Assembly (NCBI RefSeq): GCF_016887965.1
Contig: NZ_JAFDVD010000008.1
Location: 248,001-312,000, forward strand
Source: Phycicoccus sonneratiae
GTDB taxonomy: Bacteria > Actinomycetota > Actinomycetes > Actinomycetales > Dermatophilaceae
Reading direction: 5' to 3'
Length of the DNA: 64,000 nucleotides
Below the pieces are notes generated by a model. It did no database searches. It saw only the letters and a list, made by a program, of their open reading frames with translations, and was not told where the DNA came from. Shown in pieces: positions 34,914 through 42,780 of this stretch. The translations under genes and the position numbers were made by a program. How positions within the stretch are numbered: the stretch's first letter is position 1; each line of letters starts with the position of its first letter.

Positions 34914-35450
34914 TCAGGCCTCGAGGTCGAAGAGACCGTCCGGGGCGTCGACGACCACGCGGCCGCCGGCGACGTCGACCTCCGGCACGAGCGCGGCGAC
35001 GAACGGCACCTCGCCCTCCCGGCCGTCGTCGAGCCGGACGGCGAGCCGGTCCTGGGCGGACCCGAGCACCAGCCGCACGACCTCGCCGACCCGGCGACCG
35101 GACGGGTCGTGCACGGCGAGCCCGACGAGGTCGTCCTCGGCGTAGGTCTCGCCGTCGTCCTCGGCGACGGGCGGGGCGTCGGCGTCGAGGACGAGCCGGG
35201 TGCCGCGCAGCCCCTCGGCGCCCGTGCGGTCGGGGACCTCCTCGAAGCCGACGAGCCAGATGCCGCGGTGCACGCGGGTCGAGCGGACGGTGAGGGTGCG
35301 GGGCACGCCGGAGCCCGACGTGGCCTCGGTGTCGAGGACCGCCCCCACCGCCAGCCGGCGCTCCGGCTCGTCGGTGTGCAGCTGCACGGTCACCTCGCCG
35401 CGCAGGCCGTGCGGCTTGCCGATGCGGGCGACGACGGTGGACTCGCTCAC
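34914..35450 (-). CDS. rimM: 16S rRNA processing protein RimM
   Basis: RimM helps 30S head maturation by binding S19. The 178-residue protein has an N-terminal beta-barrel with [17 protein letters not shown], a short linker with acidic residues, and a PRC-barrel ending [30 protein letters not shown] 35450 has AGAGGATG upstream, and upstream in-frame starts are not conserved. It sits in the usual rpsP-khpA-rimM-trmD order. Confidence 0.95.
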   Translation of the reverse strand: MSESTVVARIGKPHGLRGEVTVQLHTDEPERRLAVGAVLDTEATSGSGVPRTLTVRSTRVHRGIWLVGFEEVPDRTGAEGLRGTRLVLDADAPPVAEDDGETYAEDDLVGLAVHDPSGRRVGEVVRLVLGSAQDRLAVRLDDGREGEVPFVAALVPEVDVAGGRVVVDAPDGLFDLEA

Positions 35451-35526
35451 GCGGACATCCTCTCGGAGAACGGCCGACGGCGGGGCACCCCGTGAGTGGG
35501 GGCCCCGCCGTCGGATGCGGTGCGGG

Positions 35527-35769
35527 TCAGCGGACCCGGTCGGTGTCGACGATGTCGATGCGGACCTGGCGACCACCGGCGAGGGCACCCATGACGGTGC
35601 GCAGCGCGCTGGCCGTGCGGCCCGAGCGGCCGATGACGCGACCGAGGTCGTCGGGGTGCACGCGCACCTCGAGGATCTCGCCGCGCCGCAGCTCCTTGCG
35701 ACGGACCTGGACCTCGTCCTTGTGGTCGACGATGCCGGTGACGAGGTGCTCGAGAGCCTCCTCGAGCAC
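35527..35769 (-). CDS. khpA: KH-domain RNA-binding protein KhpA
   Basis: This 80-residue single KH domain is the YlqC/KhpA type, with the G-x-x-G loop inside VIGRSGRTASALRTVMGAL. It partners KhpB in some bacteria and binds small RNAs and mRNAs. The start, MLEEALEHLVTGIVDHKDEV, is typical. It begins 2 bp after the rpsP stop, in the standard operon order, so it is co-transcribed. Confidence 0.95.
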   Translation of the reverse strand: MLEEALEHLVTGIVDHKDEVQVRRKELRRGEILEVRVHPDDLGRVIGRSGRTASALRTVMGALAGGRQVRIDIVDTDRVR

Positions 35770-35771
35770 GG

Positions 35772-36314
35772 TCAGGCCTTGTCGGCGTCGGCGTCGACGG
35801 ACTCCGCAGCAGCCTCACCGGAGTCGGTGTCGGCGGCGACGGGCGCCTCGTCGGCGGCGGCGTCGGCCGCGGGGGCCTCCTCGGCCGGGGCCTCGGCGAC
35901 CTCGGGCTCGGCCTTCTTGGCGGCGGCCTTCTTGCGCGGCGTCGTGGCGGCGGAGCCGTCCTCGGCGGTCTTGCCGGCGGCGGCGACGGCGGCCTCGTAG
36001 AGCTCCTTCTTGCTCTTCTTCGGCTCGGCGACCTTGAGGGTGCCCTCGGCACCCGGCTCGCCCGTGAACTTCTGCCAGTCGCCGGTGATCTTCAGGAGGG
36101 CGGCGACGGCCTCGGTCGGCTGCGCGCCGTTGCCGAGCCAGTACTGGGCCCGCTCGCTGTCGATCTGGATGACCGAGGGCTCCTCGGTGGGGTGGTACTT
36201 GCCGATCTCCTCGATCGCCCGGCCGTCCCGCTTGGTGCGGGAGTCCATGACGACGACGCGGTAGAACGGAGCGCGGATCTTGCCCATGCGCTTGAGGCGG
36301 ATCTTGACGGCCAC
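35772..36314 (-). CDS. rpsP: 30S ribosomal protein S16
   Basis: S16 stabilises the 30S body. The first ~90 of 180 residues are canonical: [26 protein letters not shown] and [16 protein letters not shown]. The C-terminal ~90 residues are an Ala/Glu/Asp-rich tail with a Lys-rich hinge (KKAAAKKAE), an actinobacterial extension similar in style to the S2 tail at 18384. The start GTG at 36314 follows GGAGACC. It heads the rpsP-khpA-rimM-trmD operon. Confidence 0.96.
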   Translation of the reverse strand: MAVKIRLKRMGKIRAPFYRVVVMDSRTKRDGRAIEEIGKYHPTEEPSVIQIDSERAQYWLGNGAQPTEAVAALLKITGDWQKFTGEPGAEGTLKVAEPKKSKKELYEAAVAAAGKTAEDGSAATTPRKKAAAKKAEPEVAEAPAEEAPAADAAADEAPVAADTDSGEAAAESVDADADKA

Positions 36315-36444
36315 GGTGGTGGTCTCCTGTGCATTGTGAGCGCGGCGAGACCGCGCACGGATCGCGCGGGGAGCCGACATCTCGGTGTGTAGGCGTCCGG
36401 TCCGGTGCTCCGCGGGGAGCGGGCCCGGACGGGTACAGCGCTCG

Positions 36445-36475
36445 ATTCTGCCAGAGGGGCCGGGCCGTGGACGAA
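36445..36475 (-). promoter_or_regulatory. Ribosomal-protein-type promoter of rpsP
   Basis: On the minus strand TTCGTC (36475-36470), 19 bases, then CAGAAT (36450-36445) preceded by TGG. The core GCCCCTCTGGCAG matches the rplS promoter. It would give a leader of about 125 bases before the GTG at 36314. Confidence 0.5.
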
Positions 36476-36484
36476 TCGCCCCGA

Positions 36485-36919
36485 TCAGCGGTAGGGGTCG
36501 GTGACCTCGCGCAGGGCCTCGAGCGCGTCGCGCAGGCCGGCCATCCGCTCCGGCCCGAGGTGCTCGGCCCACTCCGTCTCGATGCGCTCCTCCTCGGCCC
36601 GCGCGACCGGCAGGAGCGCATGGGCGTGCCCGGTGAGCCGCACGAGGCGGGCCCGCCCGTCGCCCGGGTCGCGGACCCGCTCGACGTAGCCGGCGCGCTC
36701 GAGCTTGTCGACCAGCGCGGTGGCCGTCTGCTTGGCGACCTGGGCACGGTCGGCGAGCACGCTCAGCCGGGTGCCGTCCTCGTCGATACCCATGAGCAGG
36801 CGCGCCTGGGCGATCGTGACCTCGTCGTGGCCGGCCGCGTGGATGGCCCCGAGAACGCGGGAGACGGCGGCCCGCGAGGCGATGAACATCATCAGGCTGG
36901 TCGGCAGCTCGTCGGCCAT
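36485..36919 (-). CDS. MarR-family transcriptional regulator
   Basis: This 144-residue MarR protein has a winged helix covering about residues 45-100: [45 protein letters not shown]. The wing [10 protein letters not shown] is typical. It is divergent from a mycothiol-dependent-enzyme-like gene, with a tandem operator between them, so it probably represses that enzyme and itself. The effector is unknown. The start ATG has GAAGAGGGCC upstream. Confidence 0.9.
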   Translation of the reverse strand: MADELPTSLMMFIASRAAVSRVLGAIHAAGHDEVTIAQARLLMGIDEDGTRLSVLADRAQVAKQTATALVDKLERAGYVERVRDPGDGRARLVRLTGHAHALLPVARAEEERIETEWAEHLGPERMAGLRDALEALREVTDPYR

Positions 36920-36933
36920 CGGCCCTCTTCATA

Positions 36934-36972
36934 TGGTTCGCTGATAGGACTATATTGGTTCGTTAATAGGAC
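36934..36972. promoter_or_regulatory. Tandem MarR operator
   Basis: TGGTTCGCTGATAGGAC (36934-36950) and TGGTTCGTTAATAGGAC (36956-36972) are 15/17 identical direct repeats, 22 bp apart. Each is part of a pseudo-palindrome ATGGTYC...GGACCAT. The AT-rich stretch TATATT between them could hold a -10 box. They lie midway between the MarR and downstream divergent genes. Confidence 0.65.
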
Positions 36973-36993
36973 CATTCTAGCCACGGAGGACCC

Positions 36994-37698
36994 GTGCGCC
37001 CGCTGACCGCGCTCGAGACCGACGCCCTGTGGGCGGGTGTCGACGACCAGCGCACGCGGACCGCCGACCTCCTCGAGGGCCTCATGCCCGCGCAGTGGGA
37101 CCATCCCTCCCTGTGCGACGGATGGACGGTGCGCCACGTCGCGGCCCACCTGACCCTCCAGGAACAGGGCCTCGGTGATCTCCTGGGCTTCGTCGGCCGG
37201 CACCCGCGGATGTGGCGCCACCCCGGCCTCAACGGGACCATCCGCTCGTCGGCTGACGTCGTCGCCGCCGTCACCACCGACGACGAGATCGTCCGGCGCA
37301 TCCGGGCGGGGGTCGGCCGCCACCGGCACAACGCCTTCGTCACGCCGCTCGAGACGCTGACCGACGCGCTCGTCCACGGCCAGGACATCGCCGTGCCGCT
37401 CGGGCTCCCGCTCCAGATGCGTCCGGGCCCGAGCGCCCTCGCGGCGACCCGCCGCTGGGACACGCGCCGATCGTGGCTGGCGACGGTCAACCGCCGCCTG
37501 CCGCTCGACGGATACTCCTTCTGCGCCACCGACGCCGACTGGCTCCGCGGCGAGGGGCCCGAAGTCGTCGGTCCCGTCGGCGCGATCCTCCTCCTGATCA
37601 CCGGCCGGCCGGCGGCCCTGGACCGGCTCGAGGGGCCCGGCGCCGTCGCACTGCGAACACGGCTGGGCCACAGGGCGACTCCCCGGCCCAGGGGATGA
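36994..37698 (+). CDS. Maleylpyruvate isomerase family (mycothiol-dependent, DinB-like) protein
   Basis: This 234-residue protein is in the DinB-like fold family that includes the mycothiol-dependent maleylpyruvate isomerase. It has the N-terminal DDQRTRTADLLEGLMPAQWDHPSLCDGWTVR and VAAHLT with the first metal-type histidine, and the middle helix VHGQDIAVPLG with another. The C-terminal third is less conserved. Mycothiol is an actinobacterial thiol, so this fits the host. GTG 36994 follows GGAGG. The SRPBCC-like gene starts 1 bp after its stop, so both form a MarR-controlled unit. Confidence 0.8.
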   Translation: MRPLTALETDALWAGVDDQRTRTADLLEGLMPAQWDHPSLCDGWTVRHVAAHLTLQEQGLGDLLGFVGRHPRMWRHPGLNGTIRSSADVVAAVTTDDEIVRRIRAGVGRHRHNAFVTPLETLTDALVHGQDIAVPLGLPLQMRPGPSALAATRRWDTRRSWLATVNRRLPLDGYSFCATDADWLRGEGPEVVGPVGAILLLITGRPAALDRLEGPGAVALRTRLGHRATPRPRG

Positions 37699-37699
37699 C

Positions 37700-38140
37700 G
37701 TGCACATCGACCTGCGGACGACGGCGACCCCGGAGCTGGTGCGCCGTGCGTTCACGGACTTCACCGACCGGCGGCTGCGCACGTGGCACCGCACCCTCGA
37801 CCCGGCCACCTACGAGCTGCGGGGCCTCGGCCCGGACTGGGCCGAGGCGCGCGAGGGCAGCCGGCACTCGCCCGTCTGGGTCGTCTGCCGCTACGACTGG
37901 TCCCACCCCGACGTCGTGAGCTGGGTCTTCACCGAGACGAGCTACGGCGGCGGCGGTGACGGCTGGGTCCGGGCCACACCCGACGCGGGCGGCGGCAGCC
38001 GTGTGCGCGCCGAGTGGACCTCGACCGACGTCCGGCGCCAGCACCTCGTCCTCCTGGCCGTGCACCGCACGCCGGTGCACCGGATGATCCAGCGGCAGTG
38101 GGCACCGACGCTCGACGAGTACGCAGCAGCCGAGGCCTGA
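37700..38140 (+). CDS. SRPBCC-like small protein
   Basis: This 146-residue protein probably has the START/SRPBCC ligand-binding fold. It opens with an early beta-strand and helix (MHIDLRTTATPELVRRAFTDF), a middle with WVVCRYDWSHPDVVSWVFTETSYGGGGDGW, and a C-terminal long helix (VLLAVHRTPVHRMIQRQW). The assignment rests on pattern and length, not on a hallmark motif. It is co-transcribed with the mycothiol-dependent-enzyme-like gene (1-bp gap). Confidence 0.65.
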   Translation: MHIDLRTTATPELVRRAFTDFTDRRLRTWHRTLDPATYELRGLGPDWAEAREGSRHSPVWVVCRYDWSHPDVVSWVFTETSYGGGGDGWVRATPDAGGGSRVRAEWTSTDVRRQHLVLLAVHRTPVHRMIQRQWAPTLDEYAAAEA

Positions 38141-38160
38141 GCGCGGCACGTCCGGGGCGG

Positions 38161-38622
38161 TCAGCGGCTCTGCCAGGCCTCCGGCGGCTCCGCGAGGGCG
38201 CGCACGTGCGCCGGCAGGTCGCCGGCGAGCACGTCGGCGAGGGTGGTCTCGTCGAGGATGTCGCGCAGCGCGGCGCGCGCGGCCACCCACACCGTCGCGA
38301 GGTGCTGCGCCGCTCCGTCGTAGTGCGTCTCGTGCGGGCGCTGCCCCCGCACCTCGGCGAGCGGCCCGTCGACGGTCCGCAGCACCGACCCGAGCGTGAC
38401 GTCGTGCGGGTCGCGCGCGAGGAGGTAGCCCCCACGGCTCCCCCGGCGGCTCGTGACGAAGCCGGCCCGCCGGAGGTCGCCGAGGATCGCCTCGAGGAAC
38501 TTGGCCGGCACGCCGGCCCGGCGGGCCAGCTCGTCGGCGGGGTGGGCGACGTCACCGTCGGCGTCCTCGGCGAGCACGAGGAGGGCGCGGACGGCGTAGT
38601 CGGCGCGGGCGGAGATGTCCAC
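38161..38622 (-). CDS. Rrf2-family transcriptional regulator without cluster cysteines
   Basis: This 153-residue Rrf2 protein begins (V/M)DISARADYAVRALLVLA and has the winged helix with AGVPAKFLEAILGDLRRAGFVTSRRGSRGGYLLA. Cluster-binding Rrf2 proteins such as IscR carry three conserved cysteines; this protein has none, so it does not sense through an Fe-S cluster. CymR-type members work this way in cysteine and sulfur control. It is divergent from a TauE/SafE gene and faces a palindrome. The start is GTG 38622 at a near-leaderless position. Confidence 0.88.
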   Translation of the reverse strand: MDISARADYAVRALLVLAEDADGDVAHPADELARRAGVPAKFLEAILGDLRRAGFVTSRRGSRGGYLLARDPHDVTLGSVLRTVDGPLAEVRGQRPHETHYDGAAQHLATVWVAARAALRDILDETTLADVLAGDLPAHVRALAEPPEAWQSR

Positions 38623-38670
38623 GTCCGCATCCTGCCACCGAGCCCGCCGCGACGAGTTCGCGGGAACCGC

Positions 38671-38717
38671 TTGCGCACCGCACCGGCCATCCCTATATTT
38701 CCTAGTTGTCCACTAGG
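38671..38717 (+). promoter_or_regulatory. Promoter and Rrf2 operator of the TauE/SafE gene
   Basis: TTGCGC (38671-38676), exactly 17 bases, then TATATT (38694-38699) make a good promoter. Right after the -10 lies CCTAGT-TGTCC-ACTAGG (38701-38717), a perfect 6-bp inverted repeat, where a bound Rrf2 dimer would block the polymerase. Confidence 0.75.
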
Positions 38718-38742
38718 TTTTATCTACTCGCAGGGGGTCGCC

Positions 38743-39666
38743 ATGCGGCGTCTCGTTCTCCTCGCCCTCGTCGGTCTGGGTGCCCAGCTCGTCGACGGTT
38801 CGCTCGGCATGGCCTACGGCGTCACGTCGACGACACTGCTGCTCGCCATCGGCACCAACCCCGCGGCCGCCTCGGCCACGGTGCACCTCGCCGAGATCGG
38901 CACCACGCTGGCCTCCGGGGCCTCGCACTGGAAGTTCGGCAACGTCGACTGGAAGGTCGTGCTCCGCATCGGCATCCCGGGAGCGGTCGGCGCCTTCGCC
39001 GGGGCCACCTTCCTCTCGAGCCTCGACACCTCGGTCGCCGCTCCGCTGATGTCGCTCATCCTCCTCGCGCTCGGCGCCTACGTCCTCGTCCGCTTCACCG
39101 TCAAGGGCCTGCGCCGCGACCGCCTCGGCCACCCGCTGCGCAGCACCTTCCTCGCCCCGCTCGGGCTCGTCGCCGGCTTCGTCGACTCCACCGGCGGTGG
39201 CGGCTGGGGCCCGGTCGGCACGCCGGCCATCCTCGCGAGCGGGCGCCTCGAGCCCCGCAAGGTCGTCGGCTCGATCGACACGAGCGAGTTCCTCGTCTCG
39301 GTCGCCGCGAGCCTGGGCTTCCTCCTCGCCCTCGGGTCGGAGGACATCGACTTCGCGTGGGTGGGCGCCCTGCTCGTCGGCGGGCTCATCGCGGCACCCA
39401 TCGCCGCGTGGCTGGTCCGGCACGTCCCGCCGCGGGTCCTCGGCTCGGCCGTCGGCGGCATCATCGTCCTGACGAACACCCGGACGATCCTCAAGAGCGA
39501 CTGGGTCGACGCCTCCGAGGGCACCCGCTGGGTCGTCTACGGCGTCCTCTACGCGGTGTGGGCCGCGGCCGTCGCGTGGTCGGTGCGCGCGCACCGGGCC
39601 GAGCAGGCCGCGCTCGACACCGAGATCGCCGAGCTCGAGGAGTCCGGCGCCGGCAAGCCCGCCTGA
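38743..39666 (+). CDS. TauE/SafE-family sulfite/anion exporter
   Basis: This 307-residue membrane protein of the TauE/SafE family has 8-9 helices and two related halves. The first contains LGAQLVDGSLGMAYGVTSTTLL, the second GLVAGFVDSTGGGGWGPVGTP; both carry the family's glycine-rich loop. Members export sulfite, sulfoacetate or related anions. The Rrf2 regulator next door and the operator overlapping its promoter fit a sulfur-responsive role. The start ATG has AGGGGG upstream. Confidence 0.85.
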   Translation: MRRLVLLALVGLGAQLVDGSLGMAYGVTSTTLLLAIGTNPAAASATVHLAEIGTTLASGASHWKFGNVDWKVVLRIGIPGAVGAFAGATFLSSLDTSVAAPLMSLILLALGAYVLVRFTVKGLRRDRLGHPLRSTFLAPLGLVAGFVDSTGGGGWGPVGTPAILASGRLEPRKVVGSIDTSEFLVSVAASLGFLLALGSEDIDFAWVGALLVGGLIAAPIAAWLVRHVPPRVLGSAVGGIIVLTNTRTILKSDWVDASEGTRWVVYGVLYAVWAAAVAWSVRAHRAEQAALDTEIAELEESGAGKPA

Positions 39667-39686
39667 CCCGGCAGCAGGGCCGGGGC

Positions 39687-40778
39687 TCAGGAACCGGGGA
39701 CGACGGACCCGCGGAGCACGACGGCAGCGGGGTGCGAGAGCGCCCGCACGTCGACCCGCGGGTCCGTCGTGTACACGACGAGGTCGGCCGGCGCGCCCTC
39801 GGTGAGCGCCGGGCGGCCGAGCCAGGCCCGGGCCCCCCACGTCGCGGCGTCGAGGGCCTCGACGGGTGAGAAGCCGCAGCGGGTGAGCCGCTCGACCTCC
39901 TGCCCGACGAGGCCGTGCGGCAGCGACCCCCCGGCGTCGGTGCCGACGTAGACCGGGATGCCGGCGTCGCGCGCCGCGGCGACGGTCTCGTAGCGGCGCG
40001 CGTGCAGGTCGAGCATGTGCCGGTGGTACTCGGGGAACTTCTGGCGGGCCGGCTCGGCGATCTGCGGGAAGGTGTCGATGTTGACGAGCGTCGGCACGAT
40101 GGCGATGCCCTGCCGGGCGAAGGCCTCGATGCTCTCGGGCACCAGGCCGGTCGCGTGCTCGATGCAGTCGGTGCCGGCGGCGGCGAAGTCGTGGAGGCTC
40201 TGCTCGCCGAAGCAGTGGGCGGTCACCCGTGCCCCCTCCTCGTGCGCCGCGGTGACGGCCTGCGCCAGCACCTCGGCGGGCCAGCACGGCGTGAGGTCGC
40301 CGGCGTCGCGGTCGATCCAGTCGCCGACCAGCTTGACCCATCCGTCCCCGGCGCGGGCCTCGAGCCGGACCCGCTCGACGAGGCCCTCCGGCTCGACCTC
40401 CCACGCGAAGTTCCGGATGTAGCGCCGGGTGCGGGCGATGTGCCGGCCGGCCCGGATGATGCGCGGCAGGTCGCCACGGTCGTCGACCCACCGGGTGTCG
40501 CTGGGCGACCCGGCGTCGCGGATGAGCAGGGTGCCGGCGTCGCGGTCGGTGCGCGCCTGCTCCTCCGCGGTGGCGGCGTCGGTGGCGCCGGTGGCGACCA
40601 GCCCGACGTGGCAGTGGGCGTCGACGAGGCCGGGCAGCACCCAGCCGTCGAGCGTGGTGACGTCGTGGTCACCGACCGGCCGGGTGAAGGTCACCGTGCC
40701 GTCCAGCACCCAGGCCTCGGGCACCTCCTCGTCGCGGCCGACGAGGACGGGACCCGTGAGGTGCAGCACCGACGCCAT
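39687..40778 (-). CDS. Metal-dependent amidohydrolase (imidazolonepropionase-like)
   Basis: This 363-residue amidohydrolase-superfamily TIM barrel has the first metal pair His55-x-His57 (VDAHCHVGL), lysine in WVKLVGDWID, further histidines in ARVTAHCFGE and DCIEHATG, and the catalytic Asp in VYVGTDAGGS. The beta-sandwich N- and C-terminal strands (DGTVTF..., VVYTTDPRVD) are present. The closest groups are imidazolonepropionase-like and prolidase-like hydrolases; the substrate is unknown. It starts with ATG at a leaderless promoter, with no catabolic neighbour. Confidence 0.85.
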   Translation of the reverse strand: MASVLHLTGPVLVGRDEEVPEAWVLDGTVTFTRPVGDHDVTTLDGWVLPGLVDAHCHVGLVATGATDAATAEEQARTDRDAGTLLIRDAGSPSDTRWVDDRGDLPRIIRAGRHIARTRRYIRNFAWEVEPEGLVERVRLEARAGDGWVKLVGDWIDRDAGDLTPCWPAEVLAQAVTAAHEEGARVTAHCFGEQSLHDFAAAGTDCIEHATGLVPESIEAFARQGIAIVPTLVNIDTFPQIAEPARQKFPEYHRHMLDLHARRYETVAAARDAGIPVYVGTDAGGSLPHGLVGQEVERLTRCGFSPVEALDAATWGARAWLGRPALTEGAPADLVVYTTDPRVDVRALSHPAAVVLRGSVVPGS

Positions 40779-40784
40779 GGCCCG

Positions 40785-40790
40785 ACCCTA
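40785..40790 (-). promoter_or_regulatory. -10 box of a leaderless promoter (amidohydrolase)
   Basis: On the minus strand TAGGGT, six bases (CGGGCC), then ATG at 40778. Confidence 0.55.
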
Positions 40791-40816
40791 GCGAGGTGCG
40801 TCCGACGCCTCCGCCG

Positions 40817-40845
40817 TTGACGTGAGAGAACTCTCTCGATACGGT
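40817..40845 (+). promoter_or_regulatory. Promoter with embedded operator for the ArsR-MFS operon
   Basis: TTGACG (40817-40822) and TACGGT (40840-40845) are 17 bp apart. The spacer itself is the palindrome GAGAGA-AC-TCTCTC (40824-40837), so a regulator bound there would directly exclude RNA polymerase. Confidence 0.65.
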
Positions 40846-40871
40846 CCTCTCAGATCAGGAAGGAGGCCGCG

Positions 40872-41450
40872 ATGGCCAACCCGTACGGCGACCTCGAGCT
40901 CGACGCCCGGGGCATGCGCGCCCTCGCCCACCCAGTGCGCGTGCGCCTCCTCGGCGAGCTCCAGCGGCACGGACCGTCCACCGCCACCCGCCTCTCCCCG
41001 CTCGTCGGGGCCACGCCCTCGGTGACCAGCTGGCACCTGCGCCACCTCGCCGAGCACGGGATGGTGCGCGACGCCCCGGCGCAGGGGTCCGGTCGCGAGC
41101 GGTGGTGGGAGGCGGTGAGCCGCGGCTACCGGCTGACCACCGAGGGGCCGGGCGCGCTCGAGGCCGGGCGGGCGCTGGCGGGCATCATCGAGGAGGTCGA
41201 GGGCGACGTCGTCGGCGACTGGCACCGCGACGTCGAGCCGACCCTCCCCCGCGAGTGGCTCGAGGTCGCCGGGCGCTCCAGCACCCGTGTGCTCGTCACC
41301 CGCGAGGAGCTGCTCGCGCTCGACGCGGCGTGGGAGCAGCTCGTCGCCCCGTACGTCCTGCGCAAGGACGACCCCTCCTCGGCGCCCGAGGGCGCCCGGC
41401 TCGTCCACGTGCTCCAGCACCTGCTGCCCGGGGCGCCGCTCGATGGCTGA
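40872..41450 (+). CDS. ArsR-like winged-helix transcriptional regulator
   Basis: This 192-residue protein has an ArsR/HxlR-type winged helix at residues ~15-90: MRALAHPVRVRLLGELQRHGPSTATRLSPLVGATPSVTSWHLRHLAEHGMV, with the wing GSGRERWWEAV. Metal-binding cysteines of true ArsR sensors are absent, so it senses something else through its ~100-residue C-terminal region. Its stop overlaps the start of the MFS gene (ATGGCTGA), and both sit behind a promoter with an embedded palindrome, so it is probably an autorepressor of an efflux operon. AAGGAGG precedes ATG 40872. Confidence 0.88.
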   Translation: MANPYGDLELDARGMRALAHPVRVRLLGELQRHGPSTATRLSPLVGATPSVTSWHLRHLAEHGMVRDAPAQGSGRERWWEAVSRGYRLTTEGPGALEAGRALAGIIEEVEGDVVGDWHRDVEPTLPREWLEVAGRSSTRVLVTREELLALDAAWEQLVAPYVLRKDDPSSAPEGARLVHVLQHLLPGAPLDG

Positions 41451-42729
41451 GCCGGTCCTCGCCGATCCCCCGGCGCGCGCCCTGTGGCGCGGGCGGCGGT
41501 TCGCGACGGCCTGGGGCGCCCAGACCGTCTCCGAGCTCGGAGACCGCGTGTCCGAGCTCGCCCTGCCCCTCGTCGCCGTCACCGTCCTCGACGAGAGCGC
41601 GTCCCGGGTCGCGCTGCTCACCGCCGTCGTCTGGCTGCCCAACCTGCTCGCCCTGCTCGTCGGCACCTGGGTCGACCGCCGGCCGCGGCCCCGCATGCTG
41701 CTCGTCAACGCCGACCTCGCCCGGGCCGTCGTCGTGCTCACCGTGCCGCTCGCCGCCGTGCTCGGCGGCCTGACCTTCGCGCACCTGCTCGCCGTCGCGC
41801 TGCTCCTCGGGGCGTGGTCGACCCTCTTCCGGTCCGCGTGGCAGCCCTTCTTCGTCGCCCTCGTGCCGCGCGAGCGCTACGTCGAGGCCAACGGCCTGTT
41901 CAGCGCGACCCGGTCGGGGTCGTTCATCGCCGGCCCCGCCCTCGGCGGCGGGCTCGTCCAGCTGCTCACCGCGCCGTACGCGCTCGTCGTCGACGGCCTC
42001 TCGTTCCTCGCCTCGGCCTCGCTGCTGCGGGCGGCCGACGTCCCCGACCGCACCCCGGCGCCGGACGACGGGTCCTCGCTGCGGCGCCGGCTCGCCGACG
42101 GGATGCGGCACGTGTGGCGCGACCCGTTCCTCGCCCCGCTGCTGCGCTGCGTGTCGTGGATCAACCTCTTCACCTTCGTCGTCCAGGCCCTGCTCGTCGT
42201 CTTCGCGAGCCGCGAGCTCGGGCTGTCGGCGGGCACCATCGGCCTCGCCCTCGGCATCGGAGCGGCCGGCGGCCTGCTCGGCGCGGTCGTCGCGGGCCGG
42301 TTCGCGCGTCGGGTCGGCATCGGGCGGACGGCGGTGGTCGGCGCACTGCTCTTCACCCTCCCGACGGTCGCCCTGCCGTTCGCGCACGGGCCGGAGCTGG
42401 CGAAGGTCGCGGTGCTCACCGCCGTCGAGGCGGTCACCGGGTTCGGGGTGATGCTCTTCGACGTCAACGTCAACGCGGTGATGGTCGCCTCGATCCCCGA
42501 CGCCGTCCGGGCCCGGGTGCAGGGCGCGTTCACGACCGTCAACTACGGGGTGCGGCCCCTCGGTGCGGCGCTCGGCGGCCTGCTGGCCGGCCTCGTGGGG
42601 ACGGGGCCGGCCCTCGCGCTCGGCGGCGGGCTCGCCGCCCTGGCGGTGCTGTGGCTCGTCGGCAGCCCGGTCCTCGCCGTCCACGGCCTCGAGGACGTCC
42701 CGGACCCGGACGCCGCCGAATGCGAATGA
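41443..42729 (+). CDS. MFS efflux transporter (12 helices)
   Basis: This 428-residue membrane transporter has the helix-1 motif AWGAQTVSELGDRVSELALPL and the loop motif VGTWVDRRPRPRML. It resembles the MFS branch of macrolide/enterobactin exporters, as does the one at 19662. ATG 41443 overlaps the ArsR stop by eight bases, so translation is coupled and expression follows the regulator. The substrate is unknown. A hairpin just after its stop ends the operon. Confidence 0.88.
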   Translation: MAEPVLADPPARALWRGRRFATAWGAQTVSELGDRVSELALPLVAVTVLDESASRVALLTAVVWLPNLLALLVGTWVDRRPRPRMLLVNADLARAVVVLTVPLAAVLGGLTFAHLLAVALLLGAWSTLFRSAWQPFFVALVPRERYVEANGLFSATRSGSFIAGPALGGGLVQLLTAPYALVVDGLSFLASASLLRAADVPDRTPAPDDGSSLRRRLADGMRHVWRDPFLAPLLRCVSWINLFTFVVQALLVVFASRELGLSAGTIGLALGIGAAGGLLGAVVAGRFARRVGIGRTAVVGALLFTLPTVALPFAHGPELAKVAVLTAVEAVTGFGVMLFDVNVNAVMVASIPDAVRARVQGAFTTVNYGVRPLGAALGGLLAGLVGTGPALALGGGLAALAVLWLVGSPVLAVHGLEDVPDPDAAECE

Positions 42730-42736
42730 TCGACCC

Positions 42737-42780
42737 CCGGACGCGGCGTCCAGTCTTCGTCGCAGCTACGCCGCGTCCGG
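42737..42780. terminator. Bidirectional terminator after the MFS gene
   Basis: CCGGACGCGGCGT (42737-42749) pairs perfectly with ACGCCGCGTCCGG (42768-42780). The right arm overlaps the last codons of the convergent gene at 42766, whose stop codon is in the 18-base loop/arm border. Confidence 0.65.
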
